From positions 604,150 through 668,149 of the forward strand of contig JAXBDG010000023.1 in the NCBI GenBank assembly GCA_036320915.1: DNA of 64,000 nt. Reading direction: 5' to 3'. Both the position numbers and the translations under genes were made by a program. The notes beneath the pieces were generated by a model. It ran no database searches and was not told the DNA's origin. It worked only from the letters and a program-made list of their open reading frames with translations. Of this stretch, positions 21,572 to 32,400 are shown one piece after another (the first letter of the stretch is position 1; each line of letters starts with the position of its first letter). This DNA is from Linnemannia elongata (Eukaryota; Mortierellomycota; Mortierellomycetes; Mortierellales; Mortierellaceae).

Positions 21572-22955
21572 ATGGATCCCGACTCTAGTCAGCCCAAGTA
21601 TCACCACTACATACCGCAGTTTATCCTGAAGACTTTCGCCGACAATTTTTCTTTGGAGGCCAACGGCGGACGCAAAAATAGAAAACGAAAAACATATCGA
21701 ATCAAGGTATTGTTGTGCCAAAGGAATACAGATATAAACATGATAAGAGGGTGATAAAGAGTGTGTGTGCAAGGGTGCGAAAGAGTATATGGGCTGGACA
21801 GAACATATCCTCTTTATCTATCTGCTGTTCTTTGATTTATAGTCTCCTTTTATTACTTGAGTAAACTTTCACCTGCCACAACTAACTATTGCTACATCTC
21901 CCACATGTTGTGTGCGTACGTACCAGGTATATCAAGTGGAGGACAAAACAACCGTCTTGAACGACGTCCGCAGATCCTACGGCCTCAAATATATGTATCG
22001 AGATATCGCTGAGGACGACTCAATGAAGTTCGAGAATCTCCTCGCCAAGATGGAAAGCGTCTCTTCGACATTTATCCGCAAGATCTGGACTGGAGAGGAC
22101 GAGAACCTTTCGTTGACACGAGCCCAGTTGGCGGAGTTCAAAAAGTTTCTAGCCATCATGACATACCGGAGCGAGAGCCGAAGGGGCGAATACGACGAGG
22201 ACAGGTTCAACCATAAAACTCGACAGTCAATTCGCAACCATATGCGCCACAAAAACATTTCAAGGATTCAGGACGTTTGGTTCGACAATCTGAAGTGGCT
22301 CATCCAGACCCCGATCGAAGAAATCATGGAGGAGTCCAAGAGAGCTATGATGAGCTTGATGTCTTTGGGCACAGGGGAGTACAATGGACCCATTCACATT
22401 GCAGAGCTTTTGGAGTTTGGAGGCGCATGCAGGAATTATATGTGCATCTGGCAGGCAGAGGAAGGGTCCGAGTTTATCCTGTCGGAGGGCTGTTTCGGAG
22501 CCTGGGAGGGCGACATGCGCGATCCGTTCCATACCATCTATGTCGTGTCTCCGAGATACTGCATCGTCCTTGTGAATCGCCTAGAAATATGGAACCTTGC
22601 AACACACTTGCCCTTCAGGTCTTGGTTCGAAGGGGACATCCATGTCTTTCCGGAGACCGTCTACCAGAGGGGTCTTCCTCCGCCGACTCCCGATATGAAT
22701 TTTTTCTCTCCAGGGGATGTGTTTAAGTACCGACGGATCACTCTCCCGAAGGAGGACGTCTATTTCGTCAACAGCATCTTCCTGGATGCAAGGAAGAAGT
22801 GCCTGACCTATAGCTCCGATCTCTCTATGTACAATACCCTGCAATACTACGACAAAATGAAGAAGATTCGCCCGGACTTATTTAGGAATGGGCATGACTA
22901 TTCTATCCTTAAGCGAAGGCTTTTGGACGATATAAATAAACTGCAGAAGCCCTAG
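21572..22955 (+). CDS. DUF4238-domain protein, two exons, 387 aa
   Basis: Exon 1 (21572-21706) begins MDPDSSQPKYHHYIPQFILK. The HHYxPQF motif near the N-terminus marks DUF4238 proteins, which occur in bacteria and fungi and have no established function. The donor is GTATTG, the intron is 220 bases, and the acceptor is CAG ending at 21926. Exon 2 (21927-22955) continues in phase 0 with VYQVEDKTTVLNDVRR, then helical segments (KFENLLAKMESVSSTF; AQLAEFKKFLAIMTYRS) and a C-terminal alpha/beta part with LSEGCFGAWEG and YIVVSPR-like strands. There is no signal peptide or membrane segment. The upstream frame from 21314 is pyrimidine-rich leader, not coding. Confidence 0.8.
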
Positions 22956-25260
22956 GATTCTGCAGTAAGATTCTTTTCTAGATGACTCTGACTGGTTCCT
23001 GGTTATCTCCACGCAGCCGTTATCGCCAACACCACCGTAGTACTTTGAATCACTCCTCCACTTTCGTTTGATCTTGCATGCTTTTTCTTTCGCACCTCTC
23101 TGATACCATTAGTCCTCCTCACTCAATTAAATACACAACCGATTTCATTAACATCGCTAACGAGGGGAAGGGGCTTACCCTCCATCTCCAGTTCTCTTTG
23201 CTTATGGCTGTTTCCCCCTTTTCCATCTGCAATAGTTTGTCCATTCTTAGAAAATGCGCAACCATGGTGGGCCTTTTTTCTTTGAAGCATTTTTTTTTTC
23301 ACGGGTTCTTTATGACCAAAGCAAGTTGACAATGATTACACTAATCGGTAATTGTTCAAGGAGAAATAATGAGTTGCTCATGCACACTGTTTGTTGTTAA
23401 TGGATATGTGTGTTAGTTGTTGTTTTTCGCCTGTCCATAAACTTGCCTTCTTTCAACTTGGCCACCCATGGCGGATGCGATATTTTCCCGACTACGTCAT
23501 GAATAAACATGAACGAGCAATAACCGAGGCGCTGTGTAATCATACTGTTTATTGTCTTTGGGTGCTTATTTTTATGACTTCTCCGTTCTTCATTAGAAGT
23601 ATTCATTAATCCTTGAAGAATCATGGTGGAGAGGATTTTTTCACGGGTTACTCATTATCAAAGGCTAGAAGACGATAATCACACGAATCCGTGCTTTTGT
23701 TCAAGAGTAAAAACAGAGACATTGTTTAAATACTCCTACATTCCTCTTTTCCATCCCTCTCTATCTCATTCAATCATTCCTTCAATGAATAGGTTTTCTA
23801 TCAATGACTATGGGGTCCAACGACAGTCTGTTTTTCCCTCACTGCATACAAGTTGAGAACAGGAGATGGATGAATGCTTGTCAATGCAAAAATGATAACC
23901 CACCTCGTTCTCAGCCCCTCGAAAAGAAAATTATGGAGACGCAAAAACCTTAAATCGCCATCATTGCTGTAGCTCGACTGTGTGTTTACCTTCATTGCCG
24001 TTCCCCCCCCCTCGTACATCTCACTTTGAACATATGTGAATACACAGGCATGCCCTCGATTACAGCCGTTGTGAAATTACCAGGAAAGATATCAAGCGAA
24101 CCTCGACCCAACACAGGAACATGGTACCTGCTCTCAATGCTGCCTTACCTCTTCTGTCACTTTCCTGTCACCACGTTTACCTCTTCGCTTGCCTATACCT
24201 GTTCGAATCCCAAGAAGACAAGCTTGATCATTCTTCTGTTTTTCCACTTCTTTTATCTTGTTCTATTGTATGTGTCACCATCAGAGTTGGTCCATTAGAA
24301 TACCCAAGAGGCGAAAGGGTGGCTATAAAAAGGGTTTGTTCGTCTTATTTCTCCAAGGAAATTGTCCACTGCGTCGACATGAGGAGGTGGGTGTTTTTTC
24401 TTTTCTTCTCGCTCCTCACTTTTGCCTTGTTTTCCTCCTTCAATGCTTCTCTTATATTTCTCTCTTTTATTCTATCGTTTTCTAATATCTTTTTATTGTG
24501 TGTGTGTGTGGGTGTGTGTATGTATGAGGGACGGAAGGAAAGAGATGTGAGAGGAGAGACAGGGGGGAAGAGATGGGAAAGAAAAGCAGCAGGGTGTAAG
24601 AGAGCATCAATACTCCGGATAGAATGGCCACAGCGAGAGTTCACATCTACACCCATGAGGTATTGGGCAAAGCATTTTTTCATTTTCTTGCTCTACTGTA
24701 GTTTCCCTCTGGGTCAAGTTCTTAACCTTGTAACATGACTGCAATTTTTTGAACACATCTCTTTCACTCCATAAACACTCTCACTCCTCTTTTCTTCTTC
24801 GTTACTATTACATCCACCCCCTTCCTTGTCCTTTGTCTTGTCCTAGAAAGGTCATTCTAGCCTACCTAGTGTAGAATCTCTTCAGAGACATACTTTAATA
24901 TTAGGGGGGGGGGCCGTTCGAGACGGGTGGATAGGGTGGTGGATGTTTATGGGTTCCTTGATAAAACATTGGTTCACCTGATACGCAGACTCTGACAATG
25001 AAGGTCAGCTAACGTTGGCCAATTTGCTCTGTGAAAGGCGTCATTGGAAAAAGGGAAAGGAACACCACCTCCCTCTCTTCTTATGCAGTAACTACATTGG
25101 GCTAAACTCCGGTGAGGTTAAAATGGACAGGGGACGTGGGCTGGGGGTTGTCAGGGGCACGAAGGTCTATTTTAAGGGAACAAGATTCTTTGTTACGCTT
25201 ATTCATCAGACATCACACATCATACCATCTCATCCCACCAACACATCAACTTCTATTACA
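22956..25260. other. Intergenic; G-tract, GT tract, dispersed repeat copy 2
   Basis: There is no gene I can defend. A GT-rich microsatellite lies at about 24497-24520 and a run of ten Gs near 24904-24913. The inverted copy of the 25-bp dispersed repeat is at 24998-25022. The right end is the EF-hand promoter. Confidence 0.4.
24997..25030 (-). repeat. Dispersed repeat copy 2
   Basis: This is the reverse complement of the 1981-2014 copy, identical over 25 bases with one extra A in the left flank. It lies about 230 bases upstream of the EF-hand start codon. Confidence 0.6.
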
Positions 25261-25500
25261 ATGGCCTTCACCCAGGAACAGATCGCTTACATCAAGACCA
25301 AGTTCGACGAGGTCGACACCGACAAGAACGGTTCCATCACCCTGGATGAGCTCACTGCTTTGCTCAAGACCCTGGGCGGCGGAGAGTTCTCGGCCAAGAT
25401 CTCCATCTCTCAGTTCGACAACAACAAGGACGGCCGCTTGACCTTTGACGAGTTCCTGGAGTTCGCCCCCACCGTTGCCGACTGGAACCTTGTGATCTAA
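25261..25500 (+). CDS. Two-EF-hand calcium-binding protein, 79 aa
   Basis: The ATG at 25261 follows a CA-rich leader ending TTCTATTACA. Two canonical EF-hand loops are present. Loop 1 is D19-E30 (DTDKNGSITLDE) and loop 2 is D53-E64 (DNNKDGRLTFDE). Each has Asp/Asn at positions 1, 3 and 5, Gly at 6, a hydrophobic residue at 8 and Glu at 12, so both should bind calcium. The protein is half the size of calmodulin and has one EF-hand pair with little else. It has no signal peptide, so it is probably a cytosolic calcium sensor or buffer. The frame is open upstream of this ATG, but that stretch does not look coding. Confidence 0.9.
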   Translation: MAFTQEQIAYIKTKFDEVDTDKNGSITLDELTALLKTLGGGEFSAKISISQFDNNKDGRLTFDEFLEFAPTVADWNLVI

Positions 25501-25820
25501 ACGAACAAGAACTGAACGCTCATCCTTTCTTTGTCCCTGTGCTCCCAAGAACAAGCAAGCACCTCCACTGAGGCCGTTATGTAGAGACCTTACATTAAAT
25601 ATTGAATGATTCGCACTTTTCTTGAGTTCATCATCTTTTCTCGCTCTCATTCAAGTTATCCATTTCCAGAGTCATTTAGCCTGTGCACACACAATCCTTA
25701 CAGATTATGCCTAGTGAATTCGTCCTCACCATCAGTATGAGGTTTTGAACTCGCTGTGTTGTTGCATTGTTTTTTTGTGAAAGTTACATTCTGCTACATG
25801 TCTCACGTCTGTCCAGCTCA
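25501..25820. other. EF-hand 3'UTR and spacer
   Basis: ATTAAATATT near 25593 could serve as a weak polyadenylation region. Nothing else is seen. Confidence 0.35.
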
Positions 25821-26410
25821 TTAGTACCTTGTGCTGCTTCCTATGTACTTGACCATCGTCATGTGCAAGGGTATGCTCTCATAGAGTTTGTGAAGGTAAT
25901 CGTTAGGAAGTTGTCTCAGAGCTTGTGCACCAGAGCTTGTGTGCTCGTTTCCAAAGCTCCTAGCGCGTGCTTTGGTGTGTCTGGGTACCTATCAGAGTGT
26001 TGTTTCAGTACGGCAGACGTGTTCGATAGGGTTGGGGGCCGGGAGAGCTGGTTGACCATGGGGGAACTGTGATGTTAGCCTCAATACAGGACACTCTCAC
26101 ACTGGTTGTAGGTAAAAATGTGGCATTGTCCTGACGGAGGATGAAAGGTGCCGCGTCATGTCTCACCAAAATCGCGACGTCGAGAACATTCGCCGTAACT
26201 TAATCGAGTGTTTCACCTGTGTGAAATCGTAGCTGTGGTCCACTCAAAATAAAAGGGTGGGGCACGTGTCATTTCCAGAGTATTAAACCATGCGATCAGG
26301 TAATCTACCTTGACGCCCCTCAAGCGTTGCCACCAAAACTTTGTTTGCTCCTTTATGAATGTGCTTACGCATGTATCAGAGGGAGCACAGAAACGCTCAT
26401 CCACTATTTA
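25821..26410 (-). pseudogene. Tc1/mariner-like transposase relic
   Basis: Reading the minus strand gives the DDE-transposase landmarks of Tc1/mariner elements in order. VANVLDVAILVRHDAAPF-like sequence precedes FILRQDNA (the second catalytic Asp block, usually QQDNA). PPWSTSSPGP and NPIEHV follow, corresponding to WPA.SPDLNPIEH. The tail QLPNDYLHKLYESIP ends in STRY before a TAA at 25821-25823. In-frame stops (for example after GETLD and TETTL) and at least two frame changes show it is dead. The N-terminal helix-turn-helix part and the terminal inverted repeats are not recognised. Confidence 0.75.
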
Positions 26411-27889
26411 CCATTTCGTTTGTGAAGTGATCAACTATGTCCGATCTGACACATCCAGTCAAAGGGCACATCCCCAGAGCACAAGAATCACGTCCGTCCA
26501 TGATGAATGCGATAGATTAAGGAGTGCAAGAACGAGAGGATGCAGAAGGGTGACAAAGAAACAACGAAGGAAAAATAGAGGAAATACGAGGAGAGGGAGT
26601 ATGCGAGGGGTGAGGCTTGAAAAACGAGAGCGCAAGAGGTGATGTGTGTGTGAGTATGTGCCAATCATCTGTGATGAACAAAGAAGCCACCCCGCCCTTC
26701 ATACAGATAGATATCAGCTTGAGTAGAGCAGTTGATGGATATGATTGAGTAGGGTGAGAAAAAAAACAAAAAATACAATAATTCGTGGCATGTTGTTCGG
26801 ACATACCACGGGCAACCTAAACCGGCGGATGCCCATTACATATGTGTGGCTACAGCGTATGTTTATTGCCCCCGATCCCATCTCCATGTGGTGTGTGTGT
26901 GAGATGCCCATGATGTCCTCATACACAGAGAGAGGGGAGGGCATGTAATCCTACTACCTACTCGTGCACTTCCTTCTCAGGAATCACCCACACATTCACA
27001 TACCATAAATAACAGCTAAAAATGTGTCTATGTCGCTCGCCGAGCGAAGCACAGCAAGGAAAGTGATGTTTCCATACACACCCCTTCGTGTACTCTTTCA
27101 AGATTCACACACAACCGTCGCGCTCCCTCGGGTCGACTTACATTGGTGAACGTACTCTCTGGTATTTTTTTTATGAGACTATTTTTGTAATTCGATCGTC
27201 CTCATTTTCACGCGGTTGTAGGCCTGGTGATTCCTTTTTTTTTTAGACACTAGCAAAACCGGTCATTAGTAACTGCACTTCATTGTCAACGAAAAAGACC
27301 CCTCGCTCTCTCTTTCTTTGCCTTTTTTTCTTGTGTCATGGTTGTTTGTGGAGAAAGAGAAAGAAGGAGAAGGATATGTGTCTCCATACCCTGCACCACA
27401 TGGCTCTCTTTTACCCGTCGCTACCGATCTTAAGTTTTGAGCTCCTTCCTTCCCAGTCGGCTGGTGCACAAAATGTCCTATGCACGCGCCCATTAGCAGA
27501 ACGGAACAAACGTTTCTCGTTAGAGGTCATCCAAAAATAAGAGATAGAATGTGACGAACACTCAAAGAGAAGTAAACACCGACGAACCAAAACAACAACG
27601 ATAAGTACAACGACAACGGGAATGGCAAGGAGCAGAAAGATAAACACTAACGTGTCTCTCTCATCCAAACCCGCCTGCAAAAACAATAAACAAACAACTA
27701 GTTTGACTCTATTCGTCCATTTGTTCATGGATCCCAGCGCTATGGCCTTTTCCTTACTTCTCTCCATTATTCTTCCTAACCATGGACTCTATTTGTGGAT
27801 CCAGAGTCAGGAGAGAATGGCTGTGGTCAAGTCGTGCGCTAGGTACTGCGAGATCCTGTAGAATACTTCACCAGTGACTGGAGATGTAA
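26411..27889. other. Intergenic
   Basis: No gene is recognised. There is purine-rich sequence at 26540-26640, and several short open frames on both strands lack domain content. Confidence 0.35.
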
Positions 27890-28450
27890 CAACGGCGTCC
27901 AATGGGATCCCCTCGCTAATGGGGTCTCGTCTTTTGCGGTGTGTTTGGGCTGCCCTTGAGTCGAATAACTAGGCCAGGACTCCTGACCCTGCTCTCTTGT
28001 TCATTGCTTATTGGCGTCGACGTTCGACGCCGACATTGAGTTCTCTTCGAGGATATGTGGACTATTCCCCGGAGTTGGTAAGACTTGGCTCTTCGGAATC
28101 CGTAGAGGCTTGTCGGCCGAAATGACTGTGATCCAGGGTACCAGAGCGCGCTCGTCCAGAATGGAGTGATGACCGTCGCCTTGACTTTGTCCTGTTTGAT
28201 CTCCTGGAGGATCCTTACCCGCCGCCACTCAATGATCCCAAATCTTGGTCATCAGATCGAGTAGCGGCTGTGATCGAGTCCCGCCGAATTTGTTGATTTG
28301 GACGGTCGTGGTTCTTGTTGCCGCAAATATGGATGAATGGTCTTCCCTATTATTGCAGGAAGGCGCGCCGATTTGAATAGTTCCTGCCTCGATCGTCTGT
28401 TCTACCTCCCTATGCAGGTCGCGAACCTTTGGTCTTGGAATTGAGAAGGC
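27890..28450 (-). pseudogene. DIRS-like retroelement RT/RNase H relic
   Basis: Minus-strand frames show fragments of the reverse transcriptase to RNase H region of DIRS-type (tyrosine-recombinase) retroelements. PKVRDLHREVEQTIEAGTI precedes LPAIIGKTI, matching the family's K.RDLRREA...LA.FIGK block. After stops and frame changes comes RILQEIKQDKVKATVITPFW and TSALWYPG, matching the P.WPSAPWWP block that follows RNase H. Neither polymerase active site nor recombinase is preserved. I recognise the motif order from memory; a Ty3-like source cannot be excluded. Confidence 0.5.
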
Positions 28451-28536
28451 ACAGCGGGGGTGATACATCAAGTAAATAGATGGAAAAGGATTTGTGTTCA
28501 TCAATAGAAGAAACGAAGGAATGGTAGAAAAGAAGT

Positions 28537-28621
<85 letters not shown>
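28537..28621. repeat. (GA)n microsatellite, about 40 units
   Basis: An almost pure GA run spans 28540-28620, preceded by GTGAGTGAGA. On the minus strand it reads (TC)n and creates spurious Leu-Ser open frames. Confidence 0.95.
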
Positions 28622-28624
<3 letters not shown>

Positions 28625-29414
28625 GCATTGATTTGATGGGACTGATATGAGACCTTTTGATTTAAAGTGATCAATAGCTCCTATTCTATGTCTTTTTGGT
28701 GCCTGGTACTTGAGTTGAAAAAAGGCCATCATCTTCCAACCATCAGATGAAAGATATGTTCTTTTTATCAGTAATTTAGTCCGTTACACGACACCATGCG
28801 TCAAAAGAAAAAATACGTAGTTCTGGAGGGGGTTCGAGGGACACCAACTTCCGCACGTAAAAGACAGTCCCAAGGCCCCTTAGAGAAAGAAAGGGTTCGG
28901 CGAAGACTTAAAAGACAGTGTCGAAACTTGCCTATAGCACCGAATCCTGATTACTTGTTTGTTTCCTTCAGCTTACATGCAACAACGACACCTTCTTCGT
29001 CAACGAACCCTAATCTGCCCTTACACTTTCACTCCATTCACTTCTCATCGGCTTCCTTTGCCATTCTTTCCTTACCCTCTTCTCATCTCTTGTCCACTTC
29101 AGACTCAACATTCTTTCTTCTCTGGAAAGTACCACACCGATATCTCTCCATCAGCTTGCTGCTGATTTTCTTTTCGACCATCGCCATCTTTCACATCGTT
29201 CTGCGATTCATCTCGATCCTTCGCCTCTCATCGTCATTCACTCTTTGTTCGGACGGCAAGGGTCTCTTTGACTGCGCCTGACAACCACCGTACATTCAAC
29301 AACATAACAACACACACTCTCAATTACAATCCAACAAAGAACTCTCTCAACTACAACTCATTAATACACTCTCTCAGTCACAACTCATCAACGCGCTGTA
29401 TGTATTGCATCTAG
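28622..29414. other. Probable promoter and 5' exon region of the NACHT-homeodomain gene
   Basis: The start codon of the next gene should lie here, but I could not find an ATG exon whose donor phase fits exon A at 29415. The open frame from 28796 is basic, then CT-rich, and unsupported. CA-rich sequence at 29285-29400 looks like a leader. Confidence 0.3.
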
Positions 29415-32400
29415 GATTCCGCCTACGTGAATTCACCTCACCTTGATACCACTGACAAAGAATCTAATCCTTTAGTTCTCCTGGCAAATATCTATGGTAG
29501 GCAAAGGGACGCTTCCATTCTGCTCCTAGAGTTATCTTCTCTACCTTATCCGATAACCCTAAACGCTTCAACGTCAACCTGGGTAAGTACAATTCTCCAC
29601 CGCTACAGATGTGAGGATCACAACATCGAAGACTACAATACCTAATCGATTTCGAACCATATTAGACCTGTCTTTGTACTTACAGCGCCCATCCGAAGGA
29701 TCCTATTCTTCTGTCAGTTCTCAAAGAACACGACAAAAACCTTTCGCCCTTTTATCAGGTACGGCTCAAAATGAAGAGTTATTCTATTGTTTGCCATATT
29801 CCCACTTTTTGATTACTCAGCAAGCCCGTTTTCATTTTCTTAGTCATTCCGACGAACCTGCGCTGGGCTATTTCTGACCCACGACTCTTACTCATTGATC
29901 TTTATGGCCTCTCCAGCATATTTCACCAGTCAATCAAGGTAGGCGTTGCGAACGCCCACAAACATAAATGCATGTTCAGAGGCACACGATGATTAACGGG
30001 CGGTGACTCACTAAAGAATACTATGTTATTTTAATCAGTACTTCCACCTGCCTCGAAACGTTCTTCTTCACCCATATCCATATGCACCAACCAACTTACA
30101 AGAAATTCCAGACAAAAAATGTAATGCATCTACTAAATGAAAACAAAATCGTCAAAGCGCTCTCGTGTACTGCGACTCAGACTGATCAGGTTCAAAATTT
30201 CCCTATTAGACGTACAACTCCTTCCAGCAATCGATCATAGCCGACCTGGACAGTCCCTCAGAGTGTTTAAAGTCTGAAAAGGTACATTGCATTTGCCTTG
30301 TTAATTGCCTCCGCACCGACAATATATGATTATTAACCTTTCAATTATTTCTTCCATTCATTGGTACAGGTTGCGCCCTCCAGAACGCATCCAAACAAGG
30401 TCAAGGTTAACACTCGTATTCTGACGCGCTCTGTTTCTCCAGTTCTCAGTCCACCATCAAGGTAAGGATCCAAGACGCGTCATGTTACTCTTTGTGCACG
30501 ATTCACTGAAATGCAAATTAACATGAGATTACTTATCTCGATACGTAATAATAGTGCTCTATCAATGACGTTGTCTTCTTCGGAAACCGCATCGCTTGCG
30601 ATTGAGTCGGCAACCACAAACTTTAGCCTCCCTTTAGAAGGGCATCACGAGACGTCTCTGAGCAATGCAGACCTGATCGATAACACCCAAAATTGTGAAG
30701 GCCGTCTGGGAAAGAACAAAATTTCTCCCCGAGTTCCGTTCGATATGACTGCCTCTAATGGATGTCCTACCACCCAAAGAGGGGATCTTTCTGCTGTGTC
30801 GGGATGTGAGTCTGACAACCAATCTCCGGCAAACAACAGCGACTTCAACTGTGTAGACCCATATGGAACAACCGTCAACCAAAAATCGTACTCCCAGTTA
30901 CCAACACCACCAGTATGCGTCCAAGCTGAGAAGCATCTCGAATCTTCCTCAGAGAACAAAGTTACTCATGTCGTTGCGATGCCAGCTCATCAGCCGAGCA
31001 AGTTTCCGCGGGCAGATTCTGGCAAACCACTGGCCTGTAGCCCTTGCACGATTCCGAGACTAGTACCTACATCATTCACTCTCGATCAGCCATTGCGTGC
31101 ACGCGATGTCGAAAGTCTCCTGAAAGAGCTGCGATACAAGAAGATCAAGGAGTACAGCCTGCCTAATTTCACCCCACTCCGAGCCAAGGCAACCCTTCGG
31201 GACTCCAACGACAACTCCTTTCCTCTCTTGGATAAAGTCAACAACTTTCTGGAGTCGAAAAACGAAGTGTTCCTTATTTTGGGAGATGCTGGATCAGGAA
31301 AGACGTCCTTTTGCAAGCACCTTGACTATATACTCTGGAATAGCTACAAACCGGGCGGCATAATCCCGGTGCACATTGATTTACACACCATCTATCGACC
31401 AGAATACGACTTGATCAAGAAGCAACTACGTGCCGACGGCTTTTCGAATGTCAAGATTCAGGAGATGTTACATAATCGACAATTTTTGTTGATCTGCGAT
31501 GGATACGACGAATGCGGCATTACTACCAACCTTCATACCACCAATAAACTGAATCGAACAGGACAACACAACGTCAAGATGGTTATCAGTTGCCGCACCA
31601 CTTTATTCAGTCGCGGCTACCAAGGTCTATTCCATCCTCATGGAGCCGACAAGTACCATGACACCTCTTCGCACTTGTTCGAGGAAGCAACAATTGTTCC
31701 TTTCACGGAGGACGATGTCAAGGCCTATATCCATCAGTACATCTGTGACACCGCGATGCAAGACCTCGCAAATGATCGACCGCGCTGGACTGTGGAGAAG
31801 TTTATGGATACATTCTCAACCATTGCTGGCTTGTCAGGCCTCGTCAAGAACCCGTTCGTACTGTGGCTTACCTTGAGAGTACTTCCGTCCTTATTGAGCG
31901 ATGCCTTGGCCTCTACAGTCAAAAATGGAACTACTCGCGCACAGCTCCTCGATCGTTTTTTTGAGAACTGGGTTGGTGTCAACGAGTCCCGGATTCGACG
32001 GAGGACCAAACTCAAGCCAAAAGCTTTTACCGTATTTCAGGACCTATGTGACAGCGAGAGCGGTTTTAAGGGATGCGTTACCGACTTTTTGACAAAACTA
32101 TCGGCCGCGATGTTCGAACACCAGGGTTACTCTTCTGTCGTCAATTATGAGCACGTCAAGGATGAAATAACCTGGAAGGGCAAGTTCTTTGGACGGACGA
32201 TCAAGTCAACACTCTTACGGGACGCCAGCCCGTTGAACAGAGCAGGGGACCAATACAGGTTCATCCACGACACCTTCTTCGACTACTTTCGCTCACTCGC
32301 CTTTTACACTCCCGATCAAGGAGAAGACGATGGTTCCGATGACGGTGAGGACAATGACTCTGATGACAGCCAGAGAGATGACTCTAATAGCAGCGAGGGT

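Noticed and set aside
24121..24738. 205-residue plus-strand open frame with hydrophobic stretches
   Set aside because: T-rich low complexity and the GT microsatellite explain its hydrophobicity; there is no start context or family.
28410..28732. Leu-Ser-rich open frames on the minus strand
   Set aside because: They are the translation of the (GA)n microsatellite and have no real protein content.
28818..28840. tRNA B-box-like GGTTCGA
   Set aside because: No matching A box, acceptor stem or anticodon arm could be folded around it.
28796..29281. 161-residue plus-strand open frame
   Set aside because: It is basic at first and then CT-rich low complexity; no domain, and its possible donor does not match the phase of exon A. 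It is more likely leader DNA.
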